Shown here: positions 38,396 through 49,715 of the stretch, piece after piece | Position numbering within the stretch: the first letter of the stretch is position 1 | Layout of the letters: each line of letters begins with the position of its first letter | Source of the DNA: Undaria pinnatifida | Lineage: Eukaryota; Sar; Phaeophyceae; Laminariales; Alariaceae | Direction: 5' to 3' | Assembly: GCA_012845835.1 (NCBI GenBank) | Contig: JABAKD010000026.1 | Location: 4,479,699 to 4,543,698, forward strand | DNA length: 64,000 nucleotides | The notes under the pieces: generated by a model | What the model was told of the DNA's origin: nothing | The model's input: the letters and a program-made list of their open reading frames with translations, nothing else | Databases searched by the model: none | Program-made: the position numbers and the translations under genes

Positions 38396-41300
38396 TAGCT
38401 TTGGTGCTTGCGTGTGCTAGGGTAAAACGTTCTGGGGGTATCAAGGAGAGCGCTCTACAGCCGGAAACCACAGGCAAGGAGGCAGTACGCTACAAAAAAC
38501 GCGTGCTGCGGTAAACGGTTACCCAAAATGCTGCAAGGCATCTCAGGTACGAAGCTCCCTACAAAACGATACCCCAGAATATCACACAAAACCCCACAAA
38601 ACTGACTGCCTTTCAGTAAAAATGATACAAGTGCAAAACTCGATGAACAAGCTCATGGCGTAGGTGTGACGAATAACAATATAACAACACCACCAACAAC
38701 AATCACAACATCAATAACACTAAATGTAAAAGGCATGACGGTATTCCAACGTTGTTCTGGATACACTTCGTTCAACCCAGGCTAGGCTAGGCTAGGCTAT
38801 GCTATGCTAGGGTGGGCTAGGGTAGTAAGTAAGGGTTATATTGTTGTTGGGGCTTGTTTTTGCAGCGGCTCGGGGCCGTTTGCGCGAATCCCTATAATAG
38901 CGGTTTAAAGCTTTCGTGCTGTTTTAATTGTGCGATATGAATATGAAATGGAATGGTAAGCTACACTGCGCAAAAAAAACGCCCAAACTATTTTGTCCGT
39001 AAAGTACAGAGGCACTCGTGTGAGTGGTGAAAACCCGATAGTGAGCGTGTGGGTATATCATAACGTCATGATAACATCATGATAACATCATGATAACATC
39101 ATGATAACATCATGATAACCCATAGCATCATCATAACATCATCATAACATCATCATAGAATCATCACAGCATCATAACATCACCATAACATCATCATAGC
39201 ATCATTATAACATCATCATAACATCATTATAACATCATCATAACATCATTATAACATCATCATAACATCATGATACGAAGACCATGATACTAAGACAATT
39301 ATCACAACATCCCCCTACCAATAGCGTACCGTAGCTTTACTCTACCACATAGTCAGGAATTTTTTCGCCAAAAAGAGGTACTGTTTGTCTAACGATGTTC
39401 CGGATATATTTCCTCAATCGAGTTTTACGACACAGTCAACATTTTGGCAAAAAAAAGGTACTGTACAGCTATGGTGTCAAGCGTCTGCCCTCGCGGCATC
39501 AAAAACACGCCGAGAGGCTCACCACCAACGCTACCCTAACCCCTCTAGCGCAGCACTCCCGACAAACGACAAAGCACTTGGGAGTGGACTAGGAACAAAA
39601 CCATCTGTTAGTTGGACAATTTTTTGAAGGGCGTATTAAAGGACTTACCATCAAAGTCACGTTGAGGACCAGCGGCCACCGAGAACCCTGAAACCCTTGT
39701 CCCGTCTCGCACGCCGCCTTCCACACGTTACGAGTGCGCGCCAACTTCAGGCACACCCTCGGGCTCATCCACGACTGCCCCGCCCCACTTGTGCGCAAGA
39801 ACAACTCCATAGGGCCCTGAGGAAGCATCGTCGCGATTGGGTTTTTTGGGTTTGTAGCAGATATGAAAAATGGAGGAGGGACACGACAGGCATGGGTCAA
39901 GGCCACCATTTGGCACCCTACTGGAAGCAATTGCCGATTGCCTGTGGACGTTCTAATAAACACGGGAGCAGGGGGAGGGAATTATGCGTCGGAGTCTTTC
40001 GTTCGATGGGTCAAGGCCACCATTTGGCACCCTACTAGAAGCAGTTGCCGATTGCCTGTGGACGTTCTAATAGACACAGGAGCAGGGGGAGGGAATTATG
40101 CGTCGGAGTCTTTCTTTCGTTCTGAACGAAAGAAAGACTCCGACGCATAATTCCCTCCCCCTGCTCCTGTGTCTATTAGAACGTCCACAGGCAATCGGCA
40201 ACTGCTTCTAGTAGGGTGCCAAATGGTGGCCTTGACCTAGGGGAGGAGGGGCGGGGTGGGGATGGGGGTGAGGGAATGAAGGTCAGAGGGGTGGGGGGGG
40301 GTGGGGGGGGCTGAGAGCGGTGAGGAGGGGGGGGGGGGTTGAGAGCGGTGGGGGGGGTGGGGGGGGTCGAAACGCGGCGAAGCACTAGCAGAAGCACTAG
40401 CAGAAGAGCGGTCGCAAGCGTTTAGCCATGATCACAACCACAGCAACGACCGATCACTACCCTTACGATCGCGTGCGGCCCCAACCATGGCTGTGCTCTC
40501 CGAGGAGTACAGCCGGCGCGTCTAAGTGGAGCAATCAATCACCAATCATCAATCAATCACCCATAACACAAACTAATCTAAACAAGCGACAAAGACAGTG
40601 GCGACGGAATCCCCACCCACCCTCCCTTCTCCCCCAACACCCGCTGTTCGTTAATAACCGCATTGGAGCTCCAGAAGGAGAAAAAAAATGTCGGAACCAA
40701 ATGTTGAGTACAGCATCGGCGTCAGGAAACAAGCCTTTTCTCATGAGGTAGAGGACCTATCCGAACCAGAACTGTAGTGTAAGAAGCCGTAAGGCACAAC
40801 GCACCGAACGGCAACACCGCCATCCTATAGGCTTGAACAGATCCATCGCACGCGCCGCTTCTTCGGTCGGTACACGTACATTGGTCGGTATACATTGGTC
40901 GGTGTACATAGGTCGGTGTACACTGGTCGGTGTAAATGGATTCCAAAAGAGTCAACCATTTGTGTTGGTGACTGAACCCCCCCCCCTCCGTCCATCCCCC
41001 TCCAACCCTCCCAACCCTCTTGTTGCAAAAGAGTTACGTGTTTACGTTCGGGACGGACGCCGCCCCCCCCCCCCCCGCCCGTCCCTCCGTCCCCTCTCCG
41101 ACAAACCCGCCCTCTCGTTTCCTGGCTGCGAACCTCCACGCATTTCTTGCCTGTTTCTTCCTGATGGCCAGATCCAGCGGCGTCTCCCTCTTTTTGTCGC
41201 GGACGTTCAAGTTGACCTTCGCCTGATAACACCAAGCGGGAGGGCGTGGGGGGGGGGGGGGGGGGGGGGGGGAGGCGTGATCGCTGGGACTATCATATCA

Positions 41301-44300
41301 CTACGCCCAGTTTTTATATTGTGCCAACTCATGCCGACCGAACCAATCGATTTTACTGTACCCTGCATTCTACCCTACCTCAATCAGCAATCAACCAACC
41401 AACTAATCCATCAATCAAACAGCCAACCAACCAACCAACGCTACTCTAATCAACAAACAAGCAGCCACCGCTCGACTCACTCACTTACTCAACCACCTAA
41501 TCGGCGAATCTCTTCCACGGCCCTCACGGCATTACAACAATAACAAAGAGAAGAATTACCTCAATAACGAGGTATTCGATCAATCAAGCAATCAAGCAGT
41601 CAATCAATCAATCAATCAATCAATCAATCCTTCAATCATCAACCAACCAATCAAGCAAGCAAGTAAGCAAGCAAGCAAGTAAGCAAGCAAGCAAGTAAGC
41701 AAGCAAGCAAGCAACCTCTTACGCCGCTTACAGTACAAGGCCAACATATTTCTTACCTCAACGACGAGGTACTCTGCCACATTGACGTCGCCCCTAAGGG
41801 AATCAAATCAACCCAACAACCAATGAACCAACCAACCAATGAACCAACCAATGAACCAACCAATGAACCAATCAATCAATCAATCAAACCAGTCAATCAA
41901 AACAATCAATCAATCAATAAAATCAACCATCCAACCAATCATTCAACACTCGAGCAATCATCATCCAAACGATCAAACGATGCAGGTTTCTTACCTCCAC
42001 GATGAGGTACTCTGCGACATCGACGTTGCCCCTAAGGGACGCGAGGTGGAGCGGGGTCTGGCCGTAAACGTCCTCTACCTCTGGGTCCTGTCCTTCCTTT
42101 ACAAGCATCGACAGCACTTGGACATGGCCTGGGGACGGGGGGAGGGGGCACCAATGGCGTGTCATTTCTGTGTGTCATGCCATATCATGTGTCATGTCAT
42201 GTTATGGCAGTGCATACAATGAAGTCATGGCATGGCATGTCAAGTCAAGTCACATCATGCCGTGTCATGTCGGATCCTGTCCATCCTTGACTACTATGGC
42301 CTGCGGGCATAAGGGGGGGGGGGGGGGGGGGGGGTGATGTTGCGCGGGAGGACGAGAGAGCAGTTAGGGCGTGGTGCTGATTGGTTCTCTCAGGAGCAAA
42401 CAAGCAAGCTCGGCCGGAGGAGTGCTTGCTCGCCCGGCCGAAGCACTGTTGACTGCACCAGCCGTCTTTGGGACATGCTCGTGGACAGGGAGGACTATAT
42501 TTATACGATGGATAGAGGCAGAAGAACAATGAAGCACCTAGACACTGAATAGGGTGTTTGCGGGTTGCGGAATACAAAAGTAGGTTGGGCGGGAATACAT
42601 GTAGTAATAGCATTGGAACCGACCAACACCATCACCCAAGGCCAAGCCAATCCATCAACAATTAGGTTAGAAGTGTTGTTTTTGGCCCAGTTAGGCTATA
42701 TTTTGGTGGGTGGACTTGGCCCTGGCCTATGACGGCCAGTAGCCGTCACGAGACGTCTGGGTTTTATCTAGGATAAAGAACGGAAATCGGGGAACAAGTT
42801 GTTGTCGTATGAGTTTTATTGTGGTCGACCAACTTTTCAACAACAAAACAAATTATCTGAATTTTTCCGGACTACGTTGAATGGGTAGGGTCGGGGTCAG
42901 GATTAGGGTTAGGGACTTTCAGGTCTGAGGTAGTTTTTCGGGCAGATTTTTTGTTTTTTTTCCTTCTCACAACAATACTGGAAGCACACGTGGGCCAAAC
43001 CAACTTGCCCGATTTCCATACTATATCCTAGATAATAACCCAGAATCGCGGGAAAGGCGGCTCATGACGTTCGTCTGTTGCAATACTAATGTTGCATCAT
43101 ATATTTTCCTACCCACTCAAACCTAGTATCCCGCAAACACTACTGTACTTGTGACGACCTCTTGGCAGTTACACGCAGTCGTTACACGTGGTCGTTACAC
43201 GTGGTCGTTACGCGTGGTCGTTGCACGCGGTCAATACACATGGTCGTTACACGTGGTCATCTTACATGTAGCCGTTGCACGCAGCCGTTACATATAGCCG
43301 TTACACATATACTTACAGCCGTTACACATATACTTACAGCCGTTACACATAGCCGTTATATAGTAAGTCATCTGTCGCCGTGACACGTAGCCGTAGCCGT
43401 TACACATGCCTGTTACATGCAGCCCTCAAGAATAGCCGTCACACGTATTTATTACATGTATGCGATACACGAAGTCCTCATATGCAGCCGTTACACGTAG
43501 CCGTTACACGTGGCCGTTGCACGTGGCCGTTACATATAAGACGTTACACGTAAGACCTTACACGTAAAGTAACGAGTAGCCGTTACGCATTGGATTTACA
43601 CGTGGCCGTTACACGTACAAGTAGCCGTTACACATAAGACGTTACGCGTAGCCGTGACGAGTAGCCGTTACGCATTGAGGTTACACGTAGCCGTTGCAGA
43701 TGGCCGTTACACGTATCCGTTACACATAAGACGCTACGCGTAACCGTGACGAGTAGCCGTTACGCATTGAGGTACGCATAGCCGTTAGGTCGCTATTGCA
43801 CGTGAACGGGAGCGGTTACACGTCGCCGTTACATGTTGCGTTGCAACATAGCCGTTACACGTCGCATATCGCCGGTACACGTCGCCGTTACACGCAGTCG
43901 TTACCCGCAAGGTACGCATTGCCGTTGCACGTGGCCGTTACAGGTGGCCGTTATGTCTAGCCATTACATGTAGCCATTACGCGTAGCCGTTACACGTAGC
44001 CGTTACACACAAGATGCTACACGTAGCCGTGACGAGCAGCCGCTACGCATGGAACTTACACGTAGCCGTTGCAGATGGCCGTTGCATTGAAGCCGTTGCA
44101 GATGGCCGTTACACGTAACCCGTTACAAATGGCCGTTACACATAAGCCGTTACATGTAGCCGCTACACGTACGCCGTTACACGTAGCCGTTGCACATAAA
44201 ATGTTGCACGTAGCCGTGACGAGTGACGAGTAGCCGTTACGCATTGAAGTTAAACGTAGCCGTAACACGTAGTCGTTACACGTAGTCGTTACACGCAGCC

Positions 44301-46569
44301 GTTACACGTGGCCGTTACACGTGGCCGTTACACATGAGACGTTACACGTAGCCGTGACGAGTAGCCATTACGCATTGAAGTTACACGTAGCCGTTACAGG
44401 TGGCCGTTACACGTAGCCATTACATGTAGCCGTTTCACGTGGCCGTCATGCGCAAGCGGAGCCGTTACAGGTAGGTGATACACGCAGCTGTTATACATAA
44501 GGGTGCGGGATACCAACTTCGGTTGGGTAGGAAAATATACAATATTACTAGTACTACAGTACTGAAACCGACTAATGAAATAACGCAAGGCCAACCCAAC
44601 CGGCAACTGGGTGATGGATAGGTTAGAAAAGTGAAAAAAAAAAAACTATACATACACACCCTACATACATCCTGTTTTTTCGTGGGTTGAGTTGGCCTTC
44701 GGTCGCGATGTTCGTGGGTTTCAATACCATTAATAGCAAAACATAGATAATACACGTAGCCGTTATACGCAAGGATGCGGGATACCAACTTCGGTTGGGT
44801 AGGAAAATATACATTATTAATAGAACTATTGAAACCGACTATTAATAATGAAATAACGCAAGGCCAACCGAACCGGCAACCGGGTGATGGTTAGGTTAGA
44901 AATGTGAAAATAAATCTCTATAAAAACTTGGCCGGCCAAGAAACCGACAATAATTCAGAAAACTCTCCCGCCACCGCTTTTCCGAATTAGGACTTCAAAA
45001 TAGGAAGCGCTACCCCTGACACCACACTGCACATGCAAAAAAAAAGTATATTAAAAATTCCAAGACCTTATTTTTTCCGACTCGATCTCGTCGAGATATC
45101 CGCGAAAACTCAAAAGCACCAACTTTTCCAACCTAAAAAATATATAAATCCATACTCGTAGAGAAATAAAAAAATCTGATCAAGGTGAAATTAGGTGGAC
45201 ACTATGCTGAAGACTCTACAAGAACATCGATACAACTTTAATTGCCCAATTCGCCACCCATCAAGAGATATTACCAAACTCGATTCCATATATAAGTCAG
45301 GTGTGTTCGACGAAAAGTGAGAAAAGTAAAAATATCGCTGTGCCCCGCTCATTCTTTGCAATTAGGATCTGAAATTTTGACACGTGATTTAGAGCAAGCT
45401 TTCTTAAACAAATACTAATTGGAAATCGCAAAAATATATTTATATAATCTTGCCCATATACGGGCGGCCAAACGAAATCCATGATCATAAAACGGACGAA
45501 AAGTCGACGAAATTCCTTTTTTTTTTTGTGCGATTTCCAAGTACCTGGTAGTGTTTTGATGAGTGTGCTCTAAATCACGTGTCAAAATTTCAGGTCCGAT
45601 CTCCAAAAACTGAGTGGGGTACAGCGATATTCGTTAATTCACGGCGTCTTAGCCGGCCCAGCTTGTATATACGAGTAGATACAACCTGTTTTTTCGTGGG
45701 CTGAGTTGGCCTGGGGTTGCGATGTTCGTCGGTTTCAATACTATTGATATTATAACATGTTTTCCTACCCACCCACATTTTGGATATCGCAAACACCCTA
45801 TAGCCGCTACTAGAAGCCGTTACGAGTAGCCGTTACACGTAGCCGTTGCACGTAGCTGTGACAAGCAGCCGTTACACATAGCCACTACGAGCAGCCGTTA
45901 CACATAGTCGTGACAAGCGGCCGAAACCAGCAGACGTTACACGTAACCTTTGCTACGTAGCCGTCACACATGTACGTATAGCCGGTATGCGTAGCCATTA
46001 TGCATTCCAGGCATAGCTCTAACACATAGCCCTTAGAAAAACGCTTACACTGGTAGCCGATGCGAGTAGCCGTTCAATGTAGCCGTTACACGTAGCCGTT
46101 ACATGTAGCCGCCACACGCAGGCGTTACATATAACCATTAGGAGTAGGCACTACACGTAGGCGTTACACGTAACCGCGAGATGTGGTCGTTACACGTAGG
46201 CGTTACACGTAGGTATTATACGTAAGCGTTACACGTTGGCGTTACGCGTCGGCGTTACACGTTGGCGTTACACGTGGTCGTCGCACATGCTCGGTACAGG
46301 TAGCCGTTAAGCCCACCTTTGTAGGCGGCCCAGTGCAAAGCGGAGTCTCCCACGCTGTCCACTGACGCCGGATCGCAGCCTTTGCTCATCAAAAATATCA
46401 CGAGCTCCACGAACCCGTACTGGGCGGCGATGACGAGCGCCGTGCATCCCTGGCGTTTTCGAAAAAAAGGAAAGGGAAAGGGAAAGGAAAGGGAATCAAA
46501 AGGGAGAGGGGAAGCGAGGGAAAAGAACAATAATAAGGAAAGGGAGGAGAGAGCGGAGGAAAGGCCAGG

Positions 46570-46629
<60 letters not shown>

Positions 46630-46645
46630 CAACAACAGCAACAGC

Positions 46646-46688
<43 letters not shown>

Positions 46689-49600
46689 GCAACAGCAATA
46701 ACAACAGCAGCAACAGCAACAACAACAAGGTTAATCCCACCATCCCACCTGCTTGTCGCGTCCTTCTGGATCCGCGCCCCCCGGTCCAAGAAGCCACGCC
46801 GACGCCCTCAACCTCCCCTCCGTGGCTGCCCAATGCAAAGGAGCCATACCGACAGCATCAGTGCTGAACTCGGCCGTGGGGCATCCGGCGCCTGTTCGAA
46901 TGCGAGACAACCGTCCACGTTGCCGTGGTGCACGTCATGACACAATACATTGGGCAACATTCAATACATCATGATCACGTGATGATACGTCATGATGCAA
47001 TACTTGCAAAATGCGTCGGACTCCAGTCAGCATGTCTTCATGGCAGTTTTGATACTACCTATCTTGTGGCGATGTACGCATCGTTACATTCGTACAGCAT
47101 TATTGGTGTTGATAAAGATTTGTTGTCGTGAATGTCAATGTGAAAATATGAATGAAACCAAATCTAGTACCGTATATTGTTATGATAATTGATAATAATA
47201 GTTACAAAAGTATTAGACTATAGTATTAATAGTATATTATCGCCCGTCACCACAGGAATGACAAATCAGAAGGTACGCCAGCTAGCGTTGGATTGCGACA
47301 GGATTGAGCTAAATAGGCACAAGTGTGAAAATACCTGGAAGTGTGGTGAGCTTGAGCTTCATTTTTTGTTTTTCCCCATCTGCCGGAGAATTAAGAAAGT
47401 TTTTGTATTATAAGAACATACGTACAACCTTGGGGTGTTGGTAATAATAATACTGATAATACTACTAATTATTCTTGAAATAAATTGTTGCCGCATGTAT
47501 TTAGTTTAGACTAGGGTTATTATGAATAGTAGTCGTGCAGTACTATTCATAGAGTAATAACTTGACACTCTCAATACCGGTTGGATGGTAGTTTCATTGA
47601 ACGAAATACCAGGTGGAAATGTAATAGTTTCAGCTTTTGTCCTTCTCCGTTCGGGCTACATAGTGTCAGTGCGCAGAATGCTTATGGACCCAGATCGCCC
47701 GCCCTTGGTAACATTGTCCTGTTGATCCTGGCGGCGTCCACGGGGGTCACACATGTTGAAAGAGTAATGCATCAGTACAAAAGCGCGACCGGAGTATTAC
47801 GCAGCTTGCAAAGATAAGTATCGACCCTTAAATTGATCGAAGGTCACAGCTGACGGATTCGACACAAATGCGCATTTTGATATTTTTACATTTTGATATT
47901 TGTATATTGTCGTCAATTTTACTTTCCATTTCAACTCGCAGGAGCCGTCGAACTCAACGACACGGCTTCTGGACAAGTCGTGGTCGACGCCACAGCACAT
48001 AGAGCATGCCAACCACCTGCTAAGAGAAAGCCATGGCATAATAGCAGTACGTATAGCATACCCAACAAACTGCTGAGAGCAAGCCGTGGTAACTGTACAC
48101 ATATAGCATACCAAAGACCATACCATACCAAACACCTGCTAAGAGTTGCAGCAGTTCCACCTCCCCCGACTTTGCCGCCCAGTGCATGAGCGTATGCCCC
48201 TGCCCATCCCGCCGCTTTAAGGCGCACGTCAGCCGCTCCGATCGTACTGAACACAAGCGCCTCACGGCGTTCATGTTCCTAGCGCGGACAGCGACGAGGA
48301 GCTGACTCGCGATCGTTGCCTCCTGGAAAAGATACGAACAAAACCGGGGATATATCAGATTCAACCCCGCGTCAAATACACGGCTGAAGCTATTGTAATC
48401 GGGAGGCTGCGATTAATAGGAGGATTGACAAATAAAAAAAAAGTAACCTTATCGACAGCCACAAGGAGTTGGTTTGCGATGGTCGCCTCCTGCGCATAGA
48501 TGAAGAACACAATAGGGGACACGTCAGATCCAACCCCGCATCAAGCATGCTGCCGAAACTATTGCAATCGGGAGGCTGGGAGGATTGACAACGTTCGAGC
48601 AACCTCATCGTGAGCCACGAGAAGCTGGCTTGCGATGGTCCCTCCTGTGAAAATATAAGAAAAAAAGGCGAGGGTAGATCAGATCCAACCGCGCGTCAAA
48701 CATGCAACCGAAGATTGTGCTCCTCCTGCGCAGAGATATAAAGCCGGGTTATGTCACACCTGGTATTATTTGTATCCCCGTGCCAAAACATGCGGCCGAA
48801 ACGCCAACAACAACAAACATCAACAGGACGATTGACAACGTAACAAGCAAAAGGGTAACTTCGTCCTATTCGTCATCGATACTGCTGACCAAGCTGAGCG
48901 GGACCTTCTCCATGCACTCAGAGATGCTCATGGTCCGGCGTTCTGTCGGCTGTACCAATATCCCACCAATTAACTCTCTCGTAGTCTATAAACCCCACCG
49001 ATTAGTTGTCTCGTTTTCATTTTGTCCACAACAACGTAATGTGCCTATGATAGGATGAAAAAAAGAGCGCCGCCAGTGGATGTGCTGGGTGGTCGTTGAG
49101 AACAACAATAACGTTACAACGTGAACACATCACACACAAGACGCCCACACCAACACAACACCGCTATCTCCCCACTACACGTGCACACACCAGCAACAGG
49201 CCAACTCGCGCTAAGCTTTTGCAACAAGCAGTGCAATCAAGTGATTCACAGCACCGCGCAGATCAACTCACGCTGAGCCTTCCGACGTCAGTGTTTTCCT
49301 CCCCAGGCACGTCCGTCACAACCGCACCCCCCAACCCACGCCGCATCTCACCCCCCACCCCAACCCCTAGCCCGCTCCCTATCGTAGGCGGGATCAGCGA
49401 CATTCTCGCTGCCGCTGCCAAGACATCATCAGGCGCCCCCCTCAAGCTCTCTTCGAGGTCACTCGGCAGCAGGCCACCCAGACCCTTCGCCTCGCCCCCA
49501 TCCAGCCCGGGCATGCCCCCCGCTCCCATCGGCAGCATCTCCATCCCTGGCTGCACCAACCTAGGCCCTCTTCCCAAGGCACCCCCGGCAGGCTGTTGGT

Positions 49601-49715
49601 GGGGAGGGGGGTGTCCTTGGTTGTTGTTGCATTGCTGTCCTCCCGGGCCGTTAGATTGGCAGCCGTGGGAAGAGCATCCGGTTCGCGACCCCCGCCTATT
49701 GCCGAGGAAGCTCAT
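30917..49715 (-). CDS. Ankyrin-repeat DHHC palmitoyltransferase (Akr1/ZDHHC17/TIP1 type), about 12 exons
   Basis: Membrane S-acyltransferase that palmitoylates protein cysteines, typically at Golgi or endosomes. Exons in transcript order: 49715-49272 (Gly/Pro-rich N-terminus from [10 protein letters not shown]), 48322-48136, 46891-46749, 46449-46317, 42128-41995, 41222-41151, 39816-39649, 37109-36967, 34727-34359, 33618-33490, 31133-30917 (TAA). All joins keep frame, giving about 712 residues. A further in-frame small exon at 48949-48890 is possible. Exons 2-6 encode successive ankyrin repeats ([80 protein letters not shown]). Two membrane segments follow, then SDPG, then a canonical cysteine-rich domain ([18 protein letters not shown], then C five residues later). 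Two more membrane segments, TTSEH (TTxE motif) and YNPFDQG (PaCCT-like) complete the family layout. All zinc ligands and the catalytic DHHC are intact. The intron after 41151 appears to use a GC donor. The first exon is the least certain part. Confidence 0.92.
31151..31372 (+). repeat. (AAGGC)n pentanucleotide array
   Basis: About 44 units with few variants. In gene 2 orientation it reads (GCCTT)n and ends 17 nt before the acceptor of the last exon (31133). Confidence 0.98.
31560..31990. repeat. Minisatellite block 1 (ACAGAAGTTCCGGGTA)
   Basis: About 60-bp irregular units of CGTACAGAACTTACAGAAGT, then TCCGGGTATTGTGGCAC, with TACCCCGGGTA palindromes. It is related to 32670-33035. In gene 2 intron 11. 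Confidence 0.88.
32670..33035. repeat. Minisatellite block 2 (ACAGAAGTTCCGGGTA)
   Basis: Same units as 31560-31990, separated from it by about 680 bp of unique-looking sequence. The edge carries CCCGGGTATTG and TACCCCGGGTATGG. Confidence 0.88.
34774..35403 (+). repeat. (AAGGT)n pentanucleotide array with AAGGC island, about 630 bp
   Basis: Over 120 units with scattered CGGTA and GAGGT variants. A nine-unit AAGGC block lies at 35226-35271. In gene 2 orientation it is pyrimidine-rich and ends 46 nt before the acceptor of the DHHC exon (34727). Confidence 0.98.
36150..36355. repeat. GGGTCGGATC-rich dispersed repeat
   Basis: GGGTCGGATC units, CACCCTGACACGATCC, then TCCTGACCCGAC. Related to 8590-8705. 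In gene 2 intron 9. Confidence 0.65.
36868..36950 (+). repeat. 15-bp tandem repeat (ATATCCTATCATGCC)n
   Basis: Four to five units in gene 2 intron 9, just after the 36967 donor. Confidence 0.9.
37430..38330 (-). pseudogene. Non-LTR retrotransposon (LINE) reverse transcriptase C-terminal remnant
   Basis: Minus-strand fragments in three shifted frames read [20 protein letters not shown] and [19 protein letters not shown] (LINE RT thumb/C-terminal pattern). They are followed by [13 protein letters not shown] and finally [18 protein letters not shown], a Cys/His motif typical of LINE C-termini. Frameshifts between the blocks and loss of the RT core show it is dead. The last part holds a short internal duplication ([10 protein letters not shown] and [10 protein letters not shown]). 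It lies in gene 2 intron 8. Confidence 0.82.
38318..38398 (+). repeat. 7-bp tandem repeat (ACTGCAC/ACTGCAT)n
   Basis: About six ACTGCAC units followed by five ACTGCAT units, at the 5' edge of the LINE remnant. Confidence 0.95.
39055..39280 (+). repeat. 11-bp tandem repeat (ATAACATCATG/C)n
   Basis: About 18 units; the left half ends in TG and the right half in TC or TT. In gene 2 intron 8. Confidence 0.93.
39894..40007 (+). repeat. Direct copy of the palindrome arm
   Basis: About 114 bases nearly identical to 40009-40122 (GGTCAAGGCCACCATTTGGC through GCGTCGGAGTCTTTC), with a few substitutions. Confidence 0.93.
40009..40237. repeat. Perfect inverted repeat, 114-bp arms, 1-nt centre
   Basis: 40009-40122 is the exact reverse complement of 40124-40237 as read by eye, with a single T between. 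The arm starts GGTCAAGGCCACC and ends TTTCTTTCGTTC. It lies in gene 2 intron 7, about 190 bp before the exon acceptor at 39817. Confidence 0.95.
41249..41272 (+). repeat. Poly-G run
   Basis: About 24 consecutive G upstream (in gene orientation, poly-C) of the ankyrin exon ending at 41151. A similar run lies at 42309-42334. Confidence 0.9.
41555..41805 (-). pseudogene. Two decayed copies of the ankyrin exon 42128-41995 3' edge with donor
   Basis: On the minus strand 41801-41754 encodes [15 protein letters not shown] followed by GTAAGA, against [15 protein letters not shown] plus GTAAGA in the real exon. A shorter copy at about 41580-41555 encodes EYLVIE plus GTAATT. CAATCAAT-type repeats separate them. 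Confidence 0.88.
42552..43141. mobile_element. TIR element (MITE-like), about 590 bp
   Basis: Left end TAGGGTGTTTGCGGG...GTAGGTTGGGCGGGAA; right end TTTTCCTACCCA...TATCCCGCAAACACTA, an imperfect inverted repeat. TA at both edges suggests a TA target duplication. Same family as 44494-45802. In gene 2 intron 5. Confidence 0.7.
43160..44490 (+). repeat. 13-bp minisatellite (AGCCGTTACACGT)n, block 1
   Basis: About 100 degenerate units with GTAGCCGTTACAC as the consensus, plus longer units containing GACGTTACACGTAGCCGTGA. In gene 2 intron 4. Confidence 0.95.
44494..45802. mobile_element. TIR element insertion splitting the minisatellite
   Basis: Left end GGGTGCGGGATACC...GGTTGGGTAGGAAAATATA; right end ATGTTTTCCTACCCACCCAC...GATATCGCAAACACCCTA. 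The left end is duplicated at 44775-44920 with minisatellite units between the copies, indicating a later tandem duplication. No transposase frame is recognisable inside. Confidence 0.65.
45803..46310 (+). repeat. 13-bp minisatellite (AGCCGTTACACGT)n, block 2
   Basis: Same units as 43160-44490, with GGCGTTACACGT variants toward 46200-46290. It ends just before the ankyrin exon donor at 46316. Confidence 0.95.
46577..46728 (+). repeat. (CAG/CAA)n microsatellite
   Basis: GCA and ACA triplets. It lies inside the intron between ankyrin exons 46891-46749 and 46449-46317, so the poly-Leu, Ala or Val frames across it are not coding. Confidence 0.97.
47290..47395 (-). repeat. Dispersed repeat D copy, minus strand
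   Basis: GTGTGGTGAGCTTGAGCTTC, then poly-T, then TTTTTCCCCATCTGCCGGAG; reverse of 3311-3420. Confidence 0.7.
48292..48760 (-). repeat. Tandem 150-175-bp units, each with a copy of the first ankyrin exon acceptor edge
   Basis: The functional edge (48322, [12 protein letters not shown]) is followed upstream by copies at about 48500-48455 ([12 protein letters not shown], with the preceding CAG) and 48650-48605 ([12 protein letters not shown]). A fourth, weaker unit around 48735 keeps CTCCTGCGCAGAGATA. The intervening intron words (CAGATYCAACCCCGCRTCAA, ATCGGGAGGCTG) repeat in step. Confidence 0.85.

Noticed and set aside
46255-46833. 192-codon frame with a poly-Leu stretch
   Set aside because: It joins an ankyrin exon to the CAG/CAA microsatellite intron; only 46449-46317 is coding.
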